Origin: Rossellomorea aquimaris
GTDB taxonomy: Bacteria > Bacillota > Bacilli > Bacillales > Bacillaceae_B
Length of the DNA: 56,785 nucleotides
Assembly: GCF_020172085.1 (NCBI RefSeq)
Contig: NZ_JAIVAT010000013.1
Span: 1-56,785 of the forward strand
Direction of reading: 5' to 3'
The position numbers and the translations under genes are program-made. The notes beneath the pieces are model-generated. The model did no database searches, was not told the origin of the DNA, and was given only the letters and a program-made list of their open reading frames with translations. Of the stretch, positions 27,950 through 37,300 are shown in pieces (positions within the stretch are counted from its first letter, which is position 1; every line of letters starts with the position of its first letter).

Positions 27950-30900
27950 TTATTTGGCGTTTTCTTCTATTTTAACCGCTTCATCCAGATGCTTGATGAT
28001 GTCATAGGCCATATTGAACCATTTAGACGCTTCAAGGCGTGCTGTGTTTATCGATATTTTAAGTTTAGAGCCTTCCATTCCGAGTCCGACGGCACGGCCA
28101 TGCTTGTTGCAAAGATTAAAGACTTTGGATCCGTCGATCTGTGCCGTTCCTTCCGGTGACATAAAGATATTCACCATTTTCTTATCCTGTTTAATGGATT
28201 CAAGATTGGTATTCCTTGCGTAGATCTTCATTTCAGAGATCACGAACAGATACCCAACCTCTTCCGGGTATTCGCCGAATCGATCCAGGATTTCCTCTTC
28301 CAGCTCTTCAATTTCTGGAAGGGAAGAGAGGGAACGGAATCGCTTATACATCTCGATCTTTTGATGACCATCTTTAATATAGTCATCCGGAATATAGGCA
28401 TCAATCTCAATATCCACTTCAAAGCTTGATTCAGGCTGCTTCTGCAGGTCGCCTTTTCTTTCCTCGATGGCTTCTTTCAGCATTTGGGAGTACAAATCGA
28501 ATCCGACAGAATCGATAAAACCGTGCTGCTGTGCACCGAGAAGATTTCCCGCTCCACGGATCGTTAAATCACGCATGGCGATCTTGAACCCTGAACCGAG
28601 CTCCGTGAATTCTTTGATTGCCTGCAATCGTTTTTCCGCAACTTCAGTGAGGACCTTATCTTTACGATAAGTGAAATAGGCATAGGCAACCCTGTTGGAC
28701 CTCCCAACACGCCCTCTTAATTGATAAAGCTGTGACAATCCCATGCGATCGGCATCAAAGACGATTAACGTGTTGACGTTCGGAATGTCGACACCCGTTT
28801 CAATAATCGTCGTGGTGACCAATACATCGTATTCTCCTGCAAGGAAGCTCAAGATGACCGCTTCAAGCTCGTTTTCGCTCATTTGTCCGTGTGCATAGGC
28901 AATACGAGCATCCGGGACAAGCATCGAAATCTCATCGGCCTTTCGTTCAATATCCTCAACACGATTATAGAGGAAGTAAACCTGGCCATTCCGTGCCATC
29001 TCCCTTTCAATCGCTTCTTTGATCAGGGCACCGTTGTACTCCATTACATAGGTCTGAACCGGGAACCGGTTCTCCGGCGGTGTTTCAATCACCGATAGAT
29101 CCCTTACCCCGAGCATCGACATGTGGAGGGTTCGTGGGATCGGCGTAGCCGTCAGGGTGAGTACATCAATATTGGTTTTCAGCTGTTTGATCTTCTCTTT
29201 ATGCGTGACACCAAACCTCTGTTCTTCATCAATGATCAATAGACCCAAGTCCCGGTATTGAATATCTTTAGACAGGAGACGATGAGTCCCTACCACAATA
29301 TCCACCGTTCCATTCTGAAGTCCTTTCGTCGTCTCCTGTTGTTGTTTTCTCGTCCGGAAACGGCTTAATAGCCCAATCTCCACCGGAAAGTCCTGAAAAC
29401 GCTCTTTGATGGTTTCGTAATGCTGCTGAGCAAGGATGGTGGTAGGAACAAGGATGGCTACCTGTTTTCCATCAGCAATCGCCTTAAATGCGGCACGGAT
29501 CGCCACTTCGGTCTTTCCATATCCTACATCTCCGCATAATAACCGATCCATCGGGCGTTCTCTTTCCATATCGTGTTTGATCTCACTGACAGAACGGAGC
29601 TGATCATCTGTCTCTTCGTAAGGGAAAGCCAGCTCAAAGTCCCTTTGCATATCCCCATCGGGAGAAAAGGCATACCCTCTTGCCGCTTCCCGCTCAGCAT
29701 ACAGCTTGATCAGGTCATCCGCTATGTCCTGAACAGAAGATTGTACCTTCGACTTGACCTTCTTCCATTCACTTCCGCCTAGTTTGTAGAGCTTCGGATC
29801 CTTGTTCTCCGATGCCACATATTTTTGGACAAGTTCGATTTGATCGACGGGGACATAGAGCTTGTCGTTCCCCTGGTATTTCACATGAAGATAGTCTTTA
29901 TGGACTCCATTGATCTCCAACGTTTCAATCCCTAGGAATTTACCGATACCGTGATTCACGTGAACCACATGGTCCCCAACCTTCAGCTCGGAATAACTTT
30001 TGATTCTTTCTGCGTTCGAAAGCTTCTGCCTTCTCGGTTTCTTTTGGGTCTTTTTATTGAATAATTCCTCTTCTGTAATAACAGCCAGCTTCTGAAGCGG
30101 CAGCTCAAACCCACTTGTCAGGCTACCATTGATCATTTGGACTTTGCCCGGTAGCAGCTTATCTCCATCTTCTACAAAGGCGATCTCAATCTTATAGTCA
30201 TCCAACACTCTTTGCAACTTCTTGACTCGCTCTTCATCAGGACCTAATAACACCACGGTATACTTTCCTTTTTTCCAGCGGTCCAGTTCTGCCTTTAATA
30301 CGTTCATCTGTCCATGGAAGTTCTGCATGGGCTTTGTCGAAACATTAAAGATGTTCTGTGGGCTCGTATTGGGAATATGACGCAAAAACAATGAGAAATA
30401 CACCTTCGGCAGCTTCGTCCTGTTAACCAGCTCGGAAAAAGTATGAGATACGGGTACATCATGAATGATCTGTCCTTCTTGCAGCAAGGAAGTATACCAT
30501 TCCGCTTCCTCTTTCTCCAGGGAATCACTCATTTCCTGGACGCGACTGAACTCATCAAAGAACAAGACACCATCATCGGGTAAATAATCTAGCAAACTAC
30601 TAGGATCCTCATATGCCAGTGATAAGTACTTGAAGATCTGCTCAGGGACCTGCCCGTTCTCAAGCTGACCCACTTCATGCCCTATGTACTCTGTCATCTT
30701 CTCCTTGACGGCTGCCGATTTCACCTTCTTTAAGCTTTTGGACAATCCGGCATTGATTTCATGGATGAGCCTTTCCATATTCTCATATTTCAATAAGACC
30801 TCCGTAGCAGGTCCTATCTCCATTTCATTCAGTTTATCGATTGAACGCTGATCTTCAGCTGAAAATACACGGATTGAATCAATTTCGGTATCAAATAATT

Positions 30901-31483
30901 CAATTCGGACAGGGTTTTGAGACGTTAAAGGAAAGATATCGACAATTCCCCCACGAAGGCTGAACTCGCCTGGTGTGCTGACCATTCCTGTACGTTGATA
31001 CCCCATCTGCACCAATTGATTCAATACTTCGTCCAAGTCGATATCTTCACCCATCTTAAAGCGGATCTGGTTTGTTGCCCACATAGATGGTGGAGGAAGG
31101 ATTTTACGCAATCCAGCGACCGGAACAATGTAGACACCCTGCTGGTGTTTTGAAAGTTTATTCAATACCTCGATACGTTGTGCCCTCAGTTCAGGACTTG
31201 CCACGCTTAACTCAGCAGCAATCAACTCGTTAGCAGAATATAAATATACTTCATCCTCGGATAAAAACTGAATGAGATCGTCATAGACTTTCTGAGCTTG
31301 AAACAAATTATGTGTGACCACAATAGTGGATTTATTCGTTTGTAAGTACACATCCGCTATATACGCCGTTCTGGATGATCCCGATAATCCTGCAACTAGT
31401 TGTTCAGATAATCTCTCCCCGACTCCAGCGATGACGGACTGAATTTCTTCACTTTGGTGAACCTGTTTTAAAATACCTTTCAA
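27950..31483 (-). CDS. mfd: transcription-repair coupling factor
   Basis: Removes RNA polymerase stalled at DNA damage and recruits UvrA. The 1177-residue product has UvrB-like N-terminal domains, an RNA-polymerase-interaction domain around residues 490-560 (LKVGDHVVHVNHGIGKFLG), a RecG-like helicase core with GDVGYGKTE (Walker A), DEEQRFGV, TATPIPRTLHMSM and GRVGRSN, and a C-terminal TRCF domain. The start is TTG seven bases after GGGGAGGAG. It follows fin and its terminator. Confidence 0.98.
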   Translation of the reverse strand: MKGILKQVHQSEEIQSVIAGVGERLSEQLVAGLSGSSRTAYIADVYLQTNKSTIVVTHNLFQAQKVYDDLIQFLSEDEVYLYSANELIAAELSVASPELRAQRIEVLNKLSKHQQGVYIVPVAGLRKILPPPSMWATNQIRFKMGEDIDLDEVLNQLVQMGYQRTGMVSTPGEFSLRGGIVDIFPLTSQNPVRIELFDTEIDSIRVFSAEDQRSIDKLNEMEIGPATEVLLKYENMERLIHEINAGLSKSLKKVKSAAVKEKMTEYIGHEVGQLENGQVPEQIFKYLSLAYEDPSSLLDYLPDDGVLFFDEFSRVQEMSDSLEKEEAEWYTSLLQEGQIIHDVPVSHTFSELVNRTKLPKVYFSLFLRHIPNTSPQNIFNVSTKPMQNFHGQMNVLKAELDRWKKGKYTVVLLGPDEERVKKLQRVLDDYKIEIAFVEDGDKLLPGKVQMINGSLTSGFELPLQKLAVITEEELFNKKTQKKPRRQKLSNAERIKSYSELKVGDHVVHVNHGIGKFLGIETLEINGVHKDYLHVKYQGNDKLYVPVDQIELVQKYVASENKDPKLYKLGGSEWKKVKSKVQSSVQDIADDLIKLYAEREAARGYAFSPDGDMQRDFELAFPYEETDDQLRSVSEIKHDMERERPMDRLLCGDVGYGKTEVAIRAAFKAIADGKQVAILVPTTILAQQHYETIKERFQDFPVEIGLLSRFRTRKQQQETTKGLQNGTVDIVVGTHRLLSKDIQYRDLGLLIIDEEQRFGVTHKEKIKQLKTNIDVLTLTATPIPRTLHMSMLGVRDLSVIETPPENRFPVQTYVMEYNGALIKEAIEREMARNGQVYFLYNRVEDIERKADEISMLVPDARIAYAHGQMSENELEAVILSFLAGEYDVLVTTTIIETGVDIPNVNTLIVFDADRMGLSQLYQLRGRVGRSNRVAYAYFTYRKDKVLTEVAEKRLQAIKEFTELGSGFKIAMRDLTIRGAGNLLGAQQHGFIDSVGFDLYSQMLKEAIEERKGDLQKQPESSFEVDIEIDAYIPDDYIKDGHQKIEMYKRFRSLSSLPEIEELEEEILDRFGEYPEEVGYLFVISEMKIYARNTNLESIKQDKKMVNIFMSPEGTAQIDGSKVFNLCNKHGRAVGLGMEGSKLKISINTARLEASKWFNMAYDIIKHLDEAVKIEENAK

Positions 31484-31528
31484 GTGTACGCTCCTCCCCT
31501 TGGATCCCTATATAGATAAGTGAAAACA

Positions 31529-31556
31529 GAAAAATGCTTTGGTTCGTAACCAAAGC
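31529..31556 (-). terminator. fin terminator
   Basis: Perfect 9-bp stem GCTTTGGTT / AACCAAAGC with an ACG loop, then ATTTTTC on the minus strand, directly after the fin stop. The mfd start is 46 bases further on, so mfd expression needs read-through or a promoter in that gap, which I could not identify. Confidence 0.85.
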
Positions 31557-31559
31557 GTC

Positions 31560-31790
31560 TTACTGAATGATATGATCTAATTCGTGGTAGCCTGGATTCC
31601 TCTCCAGACTCTCCTGACAATCTTCACAGATCGTTCTTACTTGAATGTCCCCGTTTTCCTGATACTGAACCATATGTAACCGCTCTTCATCCGTCAGCAT
31701 GTGAATGCCGAGCTGCATGGAATGCACGGATACGTTTGAAAGGGTCCCTACATTTGTGCCACAATGTCGACACGTATAATGGATCGCCAT
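31560..31790 (-). CDS. fin: anti-sigma-F factor Fin
   Basis: In B. subtilis Fin (YabK) binds core RNA polymerase to displace sigma-F and allow the switch to sigma-G. The 76-residue product has two CxxC pairs, CRHC near residue 8 and CEDC near residue 58, for a zinc-ribbon-like fold, and matches the family along its length (MAIHYTCRHCGTNVGTLS, then NGDIQVRTICEDCQESL). The ATG at 31790 lies six bases after GGAGGG; the earlier in-frame start (31808) precedes that site. It has a forespore-type promoter. Confidence 0.95.
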   Translation of the reverse strand: MAIHYTCRHCGTNVGTLSNVSVHSMQLGIHMLTDEERLHMVQYQENGDIQVRTICEDCQESLERNPGYHELDHIIQ

Positions 31791-31819
31791 ATCTTTCCCT
31801 CCATACACATTTATATTGT

Positions 31820-31850
31820 TAGTATGAACCTGATAGAAGGGAGTTATTCA
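31820..31850 (-). promoter_or_regulatory. fin promoter, forespore (sigma-G/F) type
   Basis: Minus strand TGAATA (31845-31850), 18-bp spacer, CATACTA (31820-31826): a perfect match to the sigma-G consensus hexamers. Overlap with sigma-F recognition is expected and fits a protein that ends the sigma-F phase. Confidence 0.85.
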
Positions 31851-31894
31851 ACCTTGGCGGCGAATGGACCTTGGAAATTCAGTATATGATCGGG

Positions 31895-32452
31895 TCAGTT
31901 GAATTTATTCATCACTTCAAGGAATGGCTTATCCAGCCACGTCTCACACGCTTCCACGCTTGATGAAATGGCTTTATCCAATTCCGGCTGCTCTTCCTTC
32001 GTAAATTTCCCCAGGACGTAATCGGGTACACTCATTCCATTGGTTGGACGGTCGATTCCCACTCTCAGCCGATTAAAATGCTGGGAACCTAAATGAGCAA
32101 TGGTCGATTTAATGCCGTTATGCCCACCGGCACTTCCTTTTTGCCTTAATCGTAATTTCCCTACCGGCAAGTCCAGGTCATCATAAATGACAAGTAAATC
32201 CTCATCATCCATTTCAAAATAATCCATTAAGGGCACAATGCTTTCCCCGGATAAATTCATATACGTTAGTGGCTTCAAAAGAATGACTTTCTCACCTTTG
32301 TAATGATATGTTCCATATACACCCTTAAACTTTGACTGATTCAACGAAACACCCAGTCGATCAGCTAAAGCATCTATAATCACAAATCCAATATTATGTC
32401 TCGTTTTCTCATATTGTGATCCCGGATTTCCGAGTCCAACGATTAACTTCAT
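31895..32452 (-). CDS. pth: peptidyl-tRNA hydrolase
   Basis: Cleaves peptidyl-tRNA released from ribosomes; called spoVC in B. subtilis. The 185-residue product starts [20 protein letters not shown] with the catalytic His20 in TRHNIGF, followed by [15 protein letters not shown], the [14 protein letters not shown] region and GSAGGHNG. The upstream in-frame extension to 32503 is rejected because AGAGGTG lies six bases before the ATG at 32452. It is downstream of ctc, separated by the ctc terminator. Confidence 0.97.
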   Translation of the reverse strand: MKLIVGLGNPGSQYEKTRHNIGFVIIDALADRLGVSLNQSKFKGVYGTYHYKGEKVILLKPLTYMNLSGESIVPLMDYFEMDDEDLLVIYDDLDLPVGKLRLRQKGSAGGHNGIKSTIAHLGSQHFNRLRVGIDRPTNGMSVPDYVLGKFTKEEQPELDKAISSSVEACETWLDKPFLEVMNKFN

Positions 32453-32491
32453 GTCTAACACCTCTTCTGACCTTATACTCCTAGAATAACG

Positions 32492-32520
32492 TAAAAAGCG
32501 CAACCTGCAAAAGGTTACGC
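32492..32520 (-). terminator. ctc terminator
   Basis: GCGTAACCT / AGGTTGCGC stem (one G-U pair) with a TTTGC loop, then TTTTTACG on the minus strand. It lies 20 bases after the ctc stop and 40 bases before pth. Confidence 0.88.
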
Positions 32521-32539
32521 CAAAAAAATGAGTGATTTT

Positions 32540-33193
32540 TTATTCTTCCTGTGCTTCACTTTCATCACTGGCTTCTGATTCTCTTCCTTCTTCGTTATCA
32601 GGAGTACCAGCTTCCTGCTCTTCCCCACTGTCGATTTCTTCTTCCTGTCTTGGAGCAAGGATTGAAGCAATCGTACGGTCATCCTCTTCATTCAGGATGA
32701 CACTATACTTGTCACGGATATCGCTGATCGTCACCGTCTCTCCCACTTGGAGCTCGGACACATCCACTTCGATGGATTCAGGAATATCATTCGGTTTGGC
32801 TGTTACAGATACCTCATGCAACGGCTGCTGCATGACGCCACCGTCTTTGACTCCTGCCGCTTCCCCTACAAGCTCGATACGAACATCCGCATCGATTTCC
32901 TGTGACATATTCACAGCAAGGAAATCAACATGTGTAACGGCATCCTTTAAATGATCCTGCTGGTAATCACTTAAAATGACGTTTTGCTTCTTGCCATCTA
33001 CATTTAAGGAAATAATTCCGTTTCTTCCTACTTCGCGTATCGTTTTAATGAATGTAATCGAATCTACCATGATGGGAGTATTATCTGCCTTGTAGCCGTA
33101 GACAACTCCAGGGATATTCCCCTCATGTCTAAGCTTCGTTAATGAAGACCGTTTAAAATCTTCCCTTTTATTTGCTTTCAGTTCTGTTGCCAT
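32540..33193 (-). CDS. ctc: general stress protein Ctc, ribosomal protein bL25 family
   Basis: A long-form bL25 that binds 5S rRNA. The 217-residue product has the N-terminal L25 barrel (KREDFKRSSLTKLRHEGNIP, GVVYGY), a C-terminal beta domain (DADVRIELVGEAAG, DVSELQVGETVTI) and a highly acidic tail of about 35 residues rich in Glu and Ser, extended relative to many homologues. The promoter upstream is of the sigma-B general-stress type, as for the classic ctc gene of B. subtilis. Neighbours are prs upstream and pth downstream. Confidence 0.96.
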   Translation of the reverse strand: MATELKANKREDFKRSSLTKLRHEGNIPGVVYGYKADNTPIMVDSITFIKTIREVGRNGIISLNVDGKKQNVILSDYQQDHLKDAVTHVDFLAVNMSQEIDADVRIELVGEAAGVKDGGVMQQPLHEVSVTAKPNDIPESIEVDVSELQVGETVTISDIRDKYSVILNEEDDRTIASILAPRQEEEIDSGEEQEAGTPDNEEGRESEASDESEAQEE

Positions 33194-33250
33194 GTCTAAT
33201 CCAACACCTTCCCTAATCTTTTATGTTAGTTAAAGTTCTATATATAGTAA

Positions 33251-33276
33251 TTACCCCAATCCCATTTGAAATAAAC
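33251..33276 (-). promoter_or_regulatory. ctc promoter, sigma-B type
   Basis: Minus strand GTTTAT (33271-33276), 14-bp spacer, GGGTAA (33251-33256), one mismatch in each to the sigma-B consensus GTTTAA-N12/15-GGGTAT. It lies about 60 bases upstream of ctc. Confidence 0.82.
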
Positions 33277-33361
33277 ATAGAAAACCCAATTATTAGCGGA
33301 TGGCGGGGTGGGAAAGTGTTACAGATGGCGGCCGGCTGGATGCGTTCACCGCCCCTTACAC

Positions 33362-33402
33362 AAAAAGAAGAGCCTGTCCCATGTGAAGGAGAGGCTCTTC
33401 TT
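33362..33402 (-). terminator. prs terminator
   Basis: GAAGAGCCT / AGGCTCTTC stem with a long loop, then TTTTTG on the minus strand, 30 bases after the prs stop. Confidence 0.88.
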
Positions 33403-33430
33403 TCTATGCACAAACTACATATATTAATTC

Positions 33431-34390
33431 TTAATCAAAAAGCGTGCTGACAGACTGCTGCTCGTAGATACGGATGATTGCTTCACTGATCAAAGGAGCC
33501 ACTGACAGAGACTTTACTTTACCGATCATTTTCTCTTCCCCTAGAGGGATGGAGTTTGTTACAACCAACTCTTTAATATTTGAGTTTTCAATGCGCTCGA
33601 TGGCAGGACCAGATAGTACCGGGTGCGTACAGCAAGCAAATACTTCTTTCGCCCCGTTTTCGACTAACGCATTGGCTGCAAGTGTGATGGTTCCTGCAGT
33701 ATCAATGATATCATCGATCAAGATTGCGATTTTCCCATCGATATTACCAACGATGTTCATAACCTCTGCCACATTTGGTTTCGGACGACGTTTATCAATG
33801 ATCGCGATAGGAGCCTTCAGGCGTTCTGCAAGCTTACGTGCTCTTGTCACCCCTCCATGGTCTGGAGATACGATAACAAGATCTTCCGTATTGAATCCTC
33901 TTTCCTCGAAATAATCCGCTAGGATCGGCACACCCATAAGGTGATCGATCAGGATATCGAAGAATCCCTGGATTTGTGGAGCATGCAGGTCCAACGTGAT
34001 GACACGTGTAGCACCGGCTGTTTCAAGCAGGTTCGCCACAAGTTTAGCCGTGATCGGTTCACGTGCTCTTGCTTTACGGTCTTGACGTGCATAACCGTAG
34101 TAAGGCATCACGATATTGATCGTCTTAGCTGAAGCACGCTTAAGCGCATCCACCATGATGAGAAGTTCCATCAGGTTTTCATTTACAGGCGCACAAGTAG
34201 ACTGAATGACAAACACGTCACAGCCACGGATACTTTCTTCGATGTTAATCTGAATTTCACCGTCACTAAAACGTTTAACAGACGACTTCCCTAATTCCAC
34301 CCCTACTTCATCAGCAATTTCCTTTGCAAGATGGTAGTTTGAATTCAAGGAAAAGATTTTCAACTTGGAATTAATATAAGAGTTTGGCAT
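33431..34390 (-). CDS. prs: ribose-phosphate pyrophosphokinase
   Basis: Makes PRPP from ribose 5-phosphate and ATP for purine, pyrimidine, histidine and NAD synthesis. The 319-residue class I enzyme shows the [18 protein letters not shown]-terminal segment, the flexible catalytic loop [33 protein letters not shown], and the PRPP loop [13 protein letters not shown]. The ATG follows GGAGG by six bases and glmU by 13 bases, so glmU-prs is one transcript. PurR, which responds to PRPP, is encoded nearby. Confidence 0.98.
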   Translation of the reverse strand: MPNSYINSKLKIFSLNSNYHLAKEIADEVGVELGKSSVKRFSDGEIQINIEESIRGCDVFVIQSTCAPVNENLMELLIMVDALKRASAKTINIVMPYYGYARQDRKARAREPITAKLVANLLETAGATRVITLDLHAPQIQGFFDILIDHLMGVPILADYFEERGFNTEDLVIVSPDHGGVTRARKLAERLKAPIAIIDKRRPKPNVAEVMNIVGNIDGKIAILIDDIIDTAGTITLAANALVENGAKEVFACCTHPVLSGPAIERIENSNIKELVVTNSIPLGEEKMIGKVKSLSVAPLISEAIIRIYEQQSVSTLFD

Positions 34391-34403
34391 TGTGGACCTC
34401 CAA

Positions 34404-35777
34404 TTATTTCTTATGATTTAAATTTTGAACATAATTTTCTTTATTTACTTGGCGAGCCCTTGCAATAGAAAGAGACTCACCGGGAACATCCTCGGTAATC
34501 GTAGATCCTGCAGCGATATATGCCCCTTTGCCTACGTTAACAGGTGCAACCAGATTGGAATTACAGCCGACGAATACACCGTCTCCGATCTTCGTCAAAT
34601 GCTTGTTCTTTCCATCGTAGTTCACAGTGATCGACCCACACCCGATATTCACATCGCGTCCAACCTCCGCATCACCAATATAGCTTAAATGGGAAGCCTT
34701 ACTCGCTTTACCGAATGTCGCTTTCTTGATTTCAACAAAGTTGCCGATCTTCACTTCATCTTCAATCGTAGAAGCCGGGCGGATATGAGCAAACGGTCCA
34801 ATTTGAACATCGGAACCAATCGAGCTGTCATGAGCGACAGACTGCTTCACTACCGTACGGTCTCCGATTTGACAATCCTTCACTTCTGAATTCGGGCCGA
34901 TCATGGCGTCTTCTCCGATTGACGTGCTACCTTTAAGAACAGTGCCAGGCAGGATCACTGTATCTCTTCCGATCGTCACTTCCGCATCGATATACGTGTT
35001 GTTCGGATCTTTAATCGTTACGCCGTTACGCATATGGTATTCATTAATGCGCTTTTTCATTGTAATCTCCGCTTGAGATAATGCCACCCGATCGTTGACA
35101 CCAAGCGTCTCATCAAAGTCACTTGTCTGATACGCACTAACGATTTCACCTTCAGATTGAAGGATTTCAACCACATCAGGTAAGTAATATTCACCTTGTA
35201 CATTGTCATTCGAAACCTTCTTCAGGGCATCGAATAACGCTTTATTATCAAAACAATAGGTTCCAGTATTGATTTCCTTGACGCTTCGTTCTTCTTCACT
35301 TGCGTCCTTATGTTCCACAATGCGCTCCACTAATCCCTCTTGGTTACGGATGATTCGTCCGTATCCATCCGGGGATTCCGTATGACCTGTCAAAATGGTC
35401 GCCTTGGCACCCTGTTCCTCATGGTGCTTCACCAATGCTTCCATCGTTTCCCCTTTAATGAGCGGCGTATCACCACATACCACTAAAGTCGTACCTTCAA
35501 GGTCACCCAGAACATCTTCAGACTGCATCACAGCATGGGCTGTCCCTAATTGCTCAGCCTGTAGAGCAAAATCACTCTTGCCTTCTAAATGCGACTTCAC
35601 AAGCTCGGCGCCATGACCGATGATCGTGACAGTCTTTTCTATATGTAGTGTTGAAATTTGGTCGACCACATGTTCCACCATCGGCTTGCCACAAACAGGA
35701 TGAAGAACTTTATAAAGTTTTGACTTCATTCTCGTACCTTGACCAGCAGCTAATATAACGGCATATCGATTTGTCAT
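34404..35777 (-). CDS. glmU: bifunctional GlcNAc-1-phosphate uridylyltransferase / glucosamine-1-phosphate acetyltransferase
   Basis: Makes UDP-GlcNAc for peptidoglycan and teichoic acids. The 457-residue product has the N-terminal nucleotidyltransferase loop [26 protein letters not shown], and a C-terminal left-handed beta helix of hexapeptide repeats (about residue 250 on) with the acetyltransferase residues in the [10 protein letters not shown] and NYDGKNK segments. The ATG at 35777 has GGAGG seven bases upstream; ten earlier in-frame codons lie before that site. It has its own promoter and is followed by prs. Confidence 0.98.
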   Translation of the reverse strand: MTNRYAVILAAGQGTRMKSKLYKVLHPVCGKPMVEHVVDQISTLHIEKTVTIIGHGAELVKSHLEGKSDFALQAEQLGTAHAVMQSEDVLGDLEGTTLVVCGDTPLIKGETMEALVKHHEEQGAKATILTGHTESPDGYGRIIRNQEGLVERIVEHKDASEEERSVKEINTGTYCFDNKALFDALKKVSNDNVQGEYYLPDVVEILQSEGEIVSAYQTSDFDETLGVNDRVALSQAEITMKKRINEYHMRNGVTIKDPNNTYIDAEVTIGRDTVILPGTVLKGSTSIGEDAMIGPNSEVKDCQIGDRTVVKQSVAHDSSIGSDVQIGPFAHIRPASTIEDEVKIGNFVEIKKATFGKASKASHLSYIGDAEVGRDVNIGCGSITVNYDGKNKHLTKIGDGVFVGCNSNLVAPVNVGKGAYIAAGSTITEDVPGESLSIARARQVNKENYVQNLNHKK

Positions 35778-35811
35778 TTTTGGTCCTCCAATAACCTTTT
35801 TATCCATAACG

Positions 35812-35840
35812 AATATATCCTAAAAACTTTATCATTTCAA
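35812..35840 (-). promoter_or_regulatory. glmU-prs promoter, sigma-A type
   Basis: Minus strand TTGAAA (35835-35840), 17-bp spacer, TATATT (35812-35817), 35 bases before the glmU start and directly beside repeat unit E. Confidence 0.75.
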
Positions 35841-35873
35841 GGATTCAAATAAAAGTACATATATTTGTCATTA

Positions 35874-35994
35874 GAAAAGCGGAGGCGGCTTGGTCAGAGG
35901 CGACAAGCATAAGATGAATGGGCCATGAAGGCGCTCTTTGCCTTCTTGGTCCATTTAGCTTATGACCTCGAGCCTCTAGCCGCCGGAGCTGGAC
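35874..35994. repeat. family 1 palindromic repeat, unit E
   Basis: Single copy with AAAAGCG at the left and GAGCTGGACA at the right. Helices GGCGGCT/AGCCGCC, AGAGGC/GCCTCT, CATAAG/CTTATG, AATGG/CCATT and GAAGGC/GCCTTC are all paired. It lies between the spoVG terminator and the glmU promoter. Confidence 0.9.
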
Positions 35995-35999
35995 ACATC

Positions 36000-36025
36000 G
36001 AAAAGCGGAAGGGGCTTGGTCAGAC
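36000..36025. repeat. family 1 repeat, truncated unit F
   Basis: Only the left end is present (CGAAAAGCGG to TTGGTCAGAC), directly after unit E and in the same orientation; the rest of the element is missing. Confidence 0.75.
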
Positions 36026-36047
36026 AAAAAGCGCGTGTTCACAATTC

Positions 36048-36110
36048 GGCACGAGTTTGGCCGAAAGTGGCACTAGTTCTACCTAAACTGGCACAAGTAT
36101 TCCCAGAAAC
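36048..36110. repeat. three tandem 21-bp units, GGCACNAGT motif
   Basis: Units at 36048, 36069 and 36090, each starting GGCACGAGT, GGCACTAGT or GGCACAAGT, with CC and AA at fixed places in the rest. No coding role is seen. The remaining 36111-36394 is AT-rich with no feature that I can recognise. Confidence 0.8.
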
Positions 36111-36394
36111 CCCATCTACAACATGAAAGATCGCCCAAAACACTCTTACATCCTTCGTAAAATGTATTTTTAACGGTATAACTGATCGAAATAAGCAGGT
36201 TTGTCTTCATATTTCCCTTCGAATTAAAATCATGTCATTTCTTATTCCGCACTTTCTATCCCAACTCTGCCATCATTCAAACCTCTGTCGAATTTTCTTT
36301 ACCCAAAAACACAAAAAATCCATATTTAAAGGTTTCAACTCTATAATAACTCGGGTATACAAAAAAACGTAAGAACCACTATGGCTCTAAAAGA

Positions 36395-36427
36395 CAAAAA
36401 AAAGAGCCTTACACAAAGTAGGCTCTT
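36395..36427 (-). terminator. spoVG terminator
   Basis: AAGAGCC / GGCTCTT stem, then an eight-T run on the minus strand, about 18 bases after the spoVG stop. Confidence 0.92.
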
Positions 36428-36444
36428 GATGCTATAGATCTTAA

Positions 36445-36738
36445 TTAAGAAGCCCCAGCTTCTTCTAACTCAACTTCTTCCAGCTCTCCTAAACGATGAT
36501 ACTCAGCTAAAACGGCATCTTGAATCTTGCCGCGAGTACCCGAATTAATTGGATGAGCAATATCACGGAATTCCCCATCAGGAGTACGCTTACTTGGCAT
36601 TGCTACAAATAAGCCATTGTTCCCATCAATAACGCGAATGTCATGAACAACAAATTCATTATCCAGCGTAATAGATGCGATAGCTCTCATGCGACCGTCG
36701 GTGTTTACTCGGCGTAATCTTACGTCTGTTACTTCCAT
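36445..36738 (-). CDS. spoVG: septation/RNA-binding regulator SpoVG
   Basis: A small nucleic-acid-binding protein that affects septation and sporulation. The 97-residue product has the full SpoVG fold: [56 protein letters not shown], and an acidic C-terminal tail. GGTGGTGA lies a few bases before the ATG at 36738; four upstream in-frame codons contain that site and are rejected. The gene has a near-perfect sigma-H promoter and its own terminator. Confidence 0.97.
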   Translation of the reverse strand: MEVTDVRLRRVNTDGRMRAIASITLDNEFVVHDIRVIDGNNGLFVAMPSKRTPDGEFRDIAHPINSGTRGKIQDAVLAEYHRLGELEEVELEEAGAS

Positions 36739-36780
36739 TCTGTTCACCACCTTTTTCCCTAGATGAAATCTACTCTATGT

Positions 36781-36806
36781 ATTCAACGAATTATTTAGAT
36801 ATTCCT
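36781..36806 (-). promoter_or_regulatory. spoVG promoter, sigma-H type
   Basis: Minus strand AGGAATAT (36799-36806), then 11 bases and GTTGAAT (GAAT at 36781-36784), matching RnAGGAwwW-N11/12-RnnGAAT. spoVG is the classic sigma-H gene of B. subtilis. Confidence 0.88.
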
Positions 36807-36891
36807 TCTTAAACTGTAAAATTTTTTGAAAAATTTTATTTTTCTCACCTTTTCCTCTATATCATTTGAACTATACTTCCTTTTTGGTATA

Positions 36892-36925
36892 AAAAAAACA
36901 CCCGTGAACATTACTTCACGAGTGC
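36892..36925 (-). terminator. ridA terminator
   Basis: CACTCGTGAA / TTCACGGGTG stem followed by eight T on the minus strand. The left arm overlaps the last ridA codons. Confidence 0.88.
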
Positions 36926-37285
36926 GATGACTTCTATTTCAACCTTTGCATCTTTAGGTAAGCGGGCTACTTCTACACAAGACCTAGCAGGTTTGTGACT
37001 GCTGAAATATTCACCATATACTTCATTGATCGTCCCGAAATCATTCATGTCTTTGATGAAGACAGTTGCTTTAACGACTGTTTCGAGTGAAGCCCCAGCT
37101 TCCGATAATACGGCTTGCAGGTTACGAAACACTTGATGTGTCTGTTCCGCTACATCTCCTTCGATCATTGTTCCCTCTGCCGTTAATGGAATCTGCCCTG
37201 AACTGTAGAACAGGTTATTTACGACAATGCCTTGTGAATATGGACCGATTGCTGCTGGTGCTTCCTTAGTAGAAACTACACGCAT
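36911..37285 (-). CDS. ridA: RidA family enamine/imine deaminase (YabJ)
   Basis: Hydrolyses reactive enamine and imine intermediates made by PLP enzymes. The 124-residue trimer-forming protein has the family segments [20 protein letters not shown], the catalytic arginine in [20 protein letters not shown], and [13 protein letters not shown]. It starts 15 bases after purR and shares its transcript; in B. subtilis yabJ affects purA repression by PurR. The sequence shows no unusual change. Confidence 0.96.
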   Translation of the reverse strand: MRVVSTKEAPAAIGPYSQGIVVNNLFYSSGQIPLTAEGTMIEGDVAEQTHQVFRNLQAVLSEAGASLETVVKATVFIKDMNDFGTINEVYGEYFSSHKPARSCVEVARLPKDAKVEIEVIALVK

Positions 37286-37300
37286 GCTAGACGCCTCCTC

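Noticed and set aside
35845..36042. 65-codon minus frame upstream of glmU
   Set aside because: It is again translated repeat sequence (units E and F) with no initiation signals.
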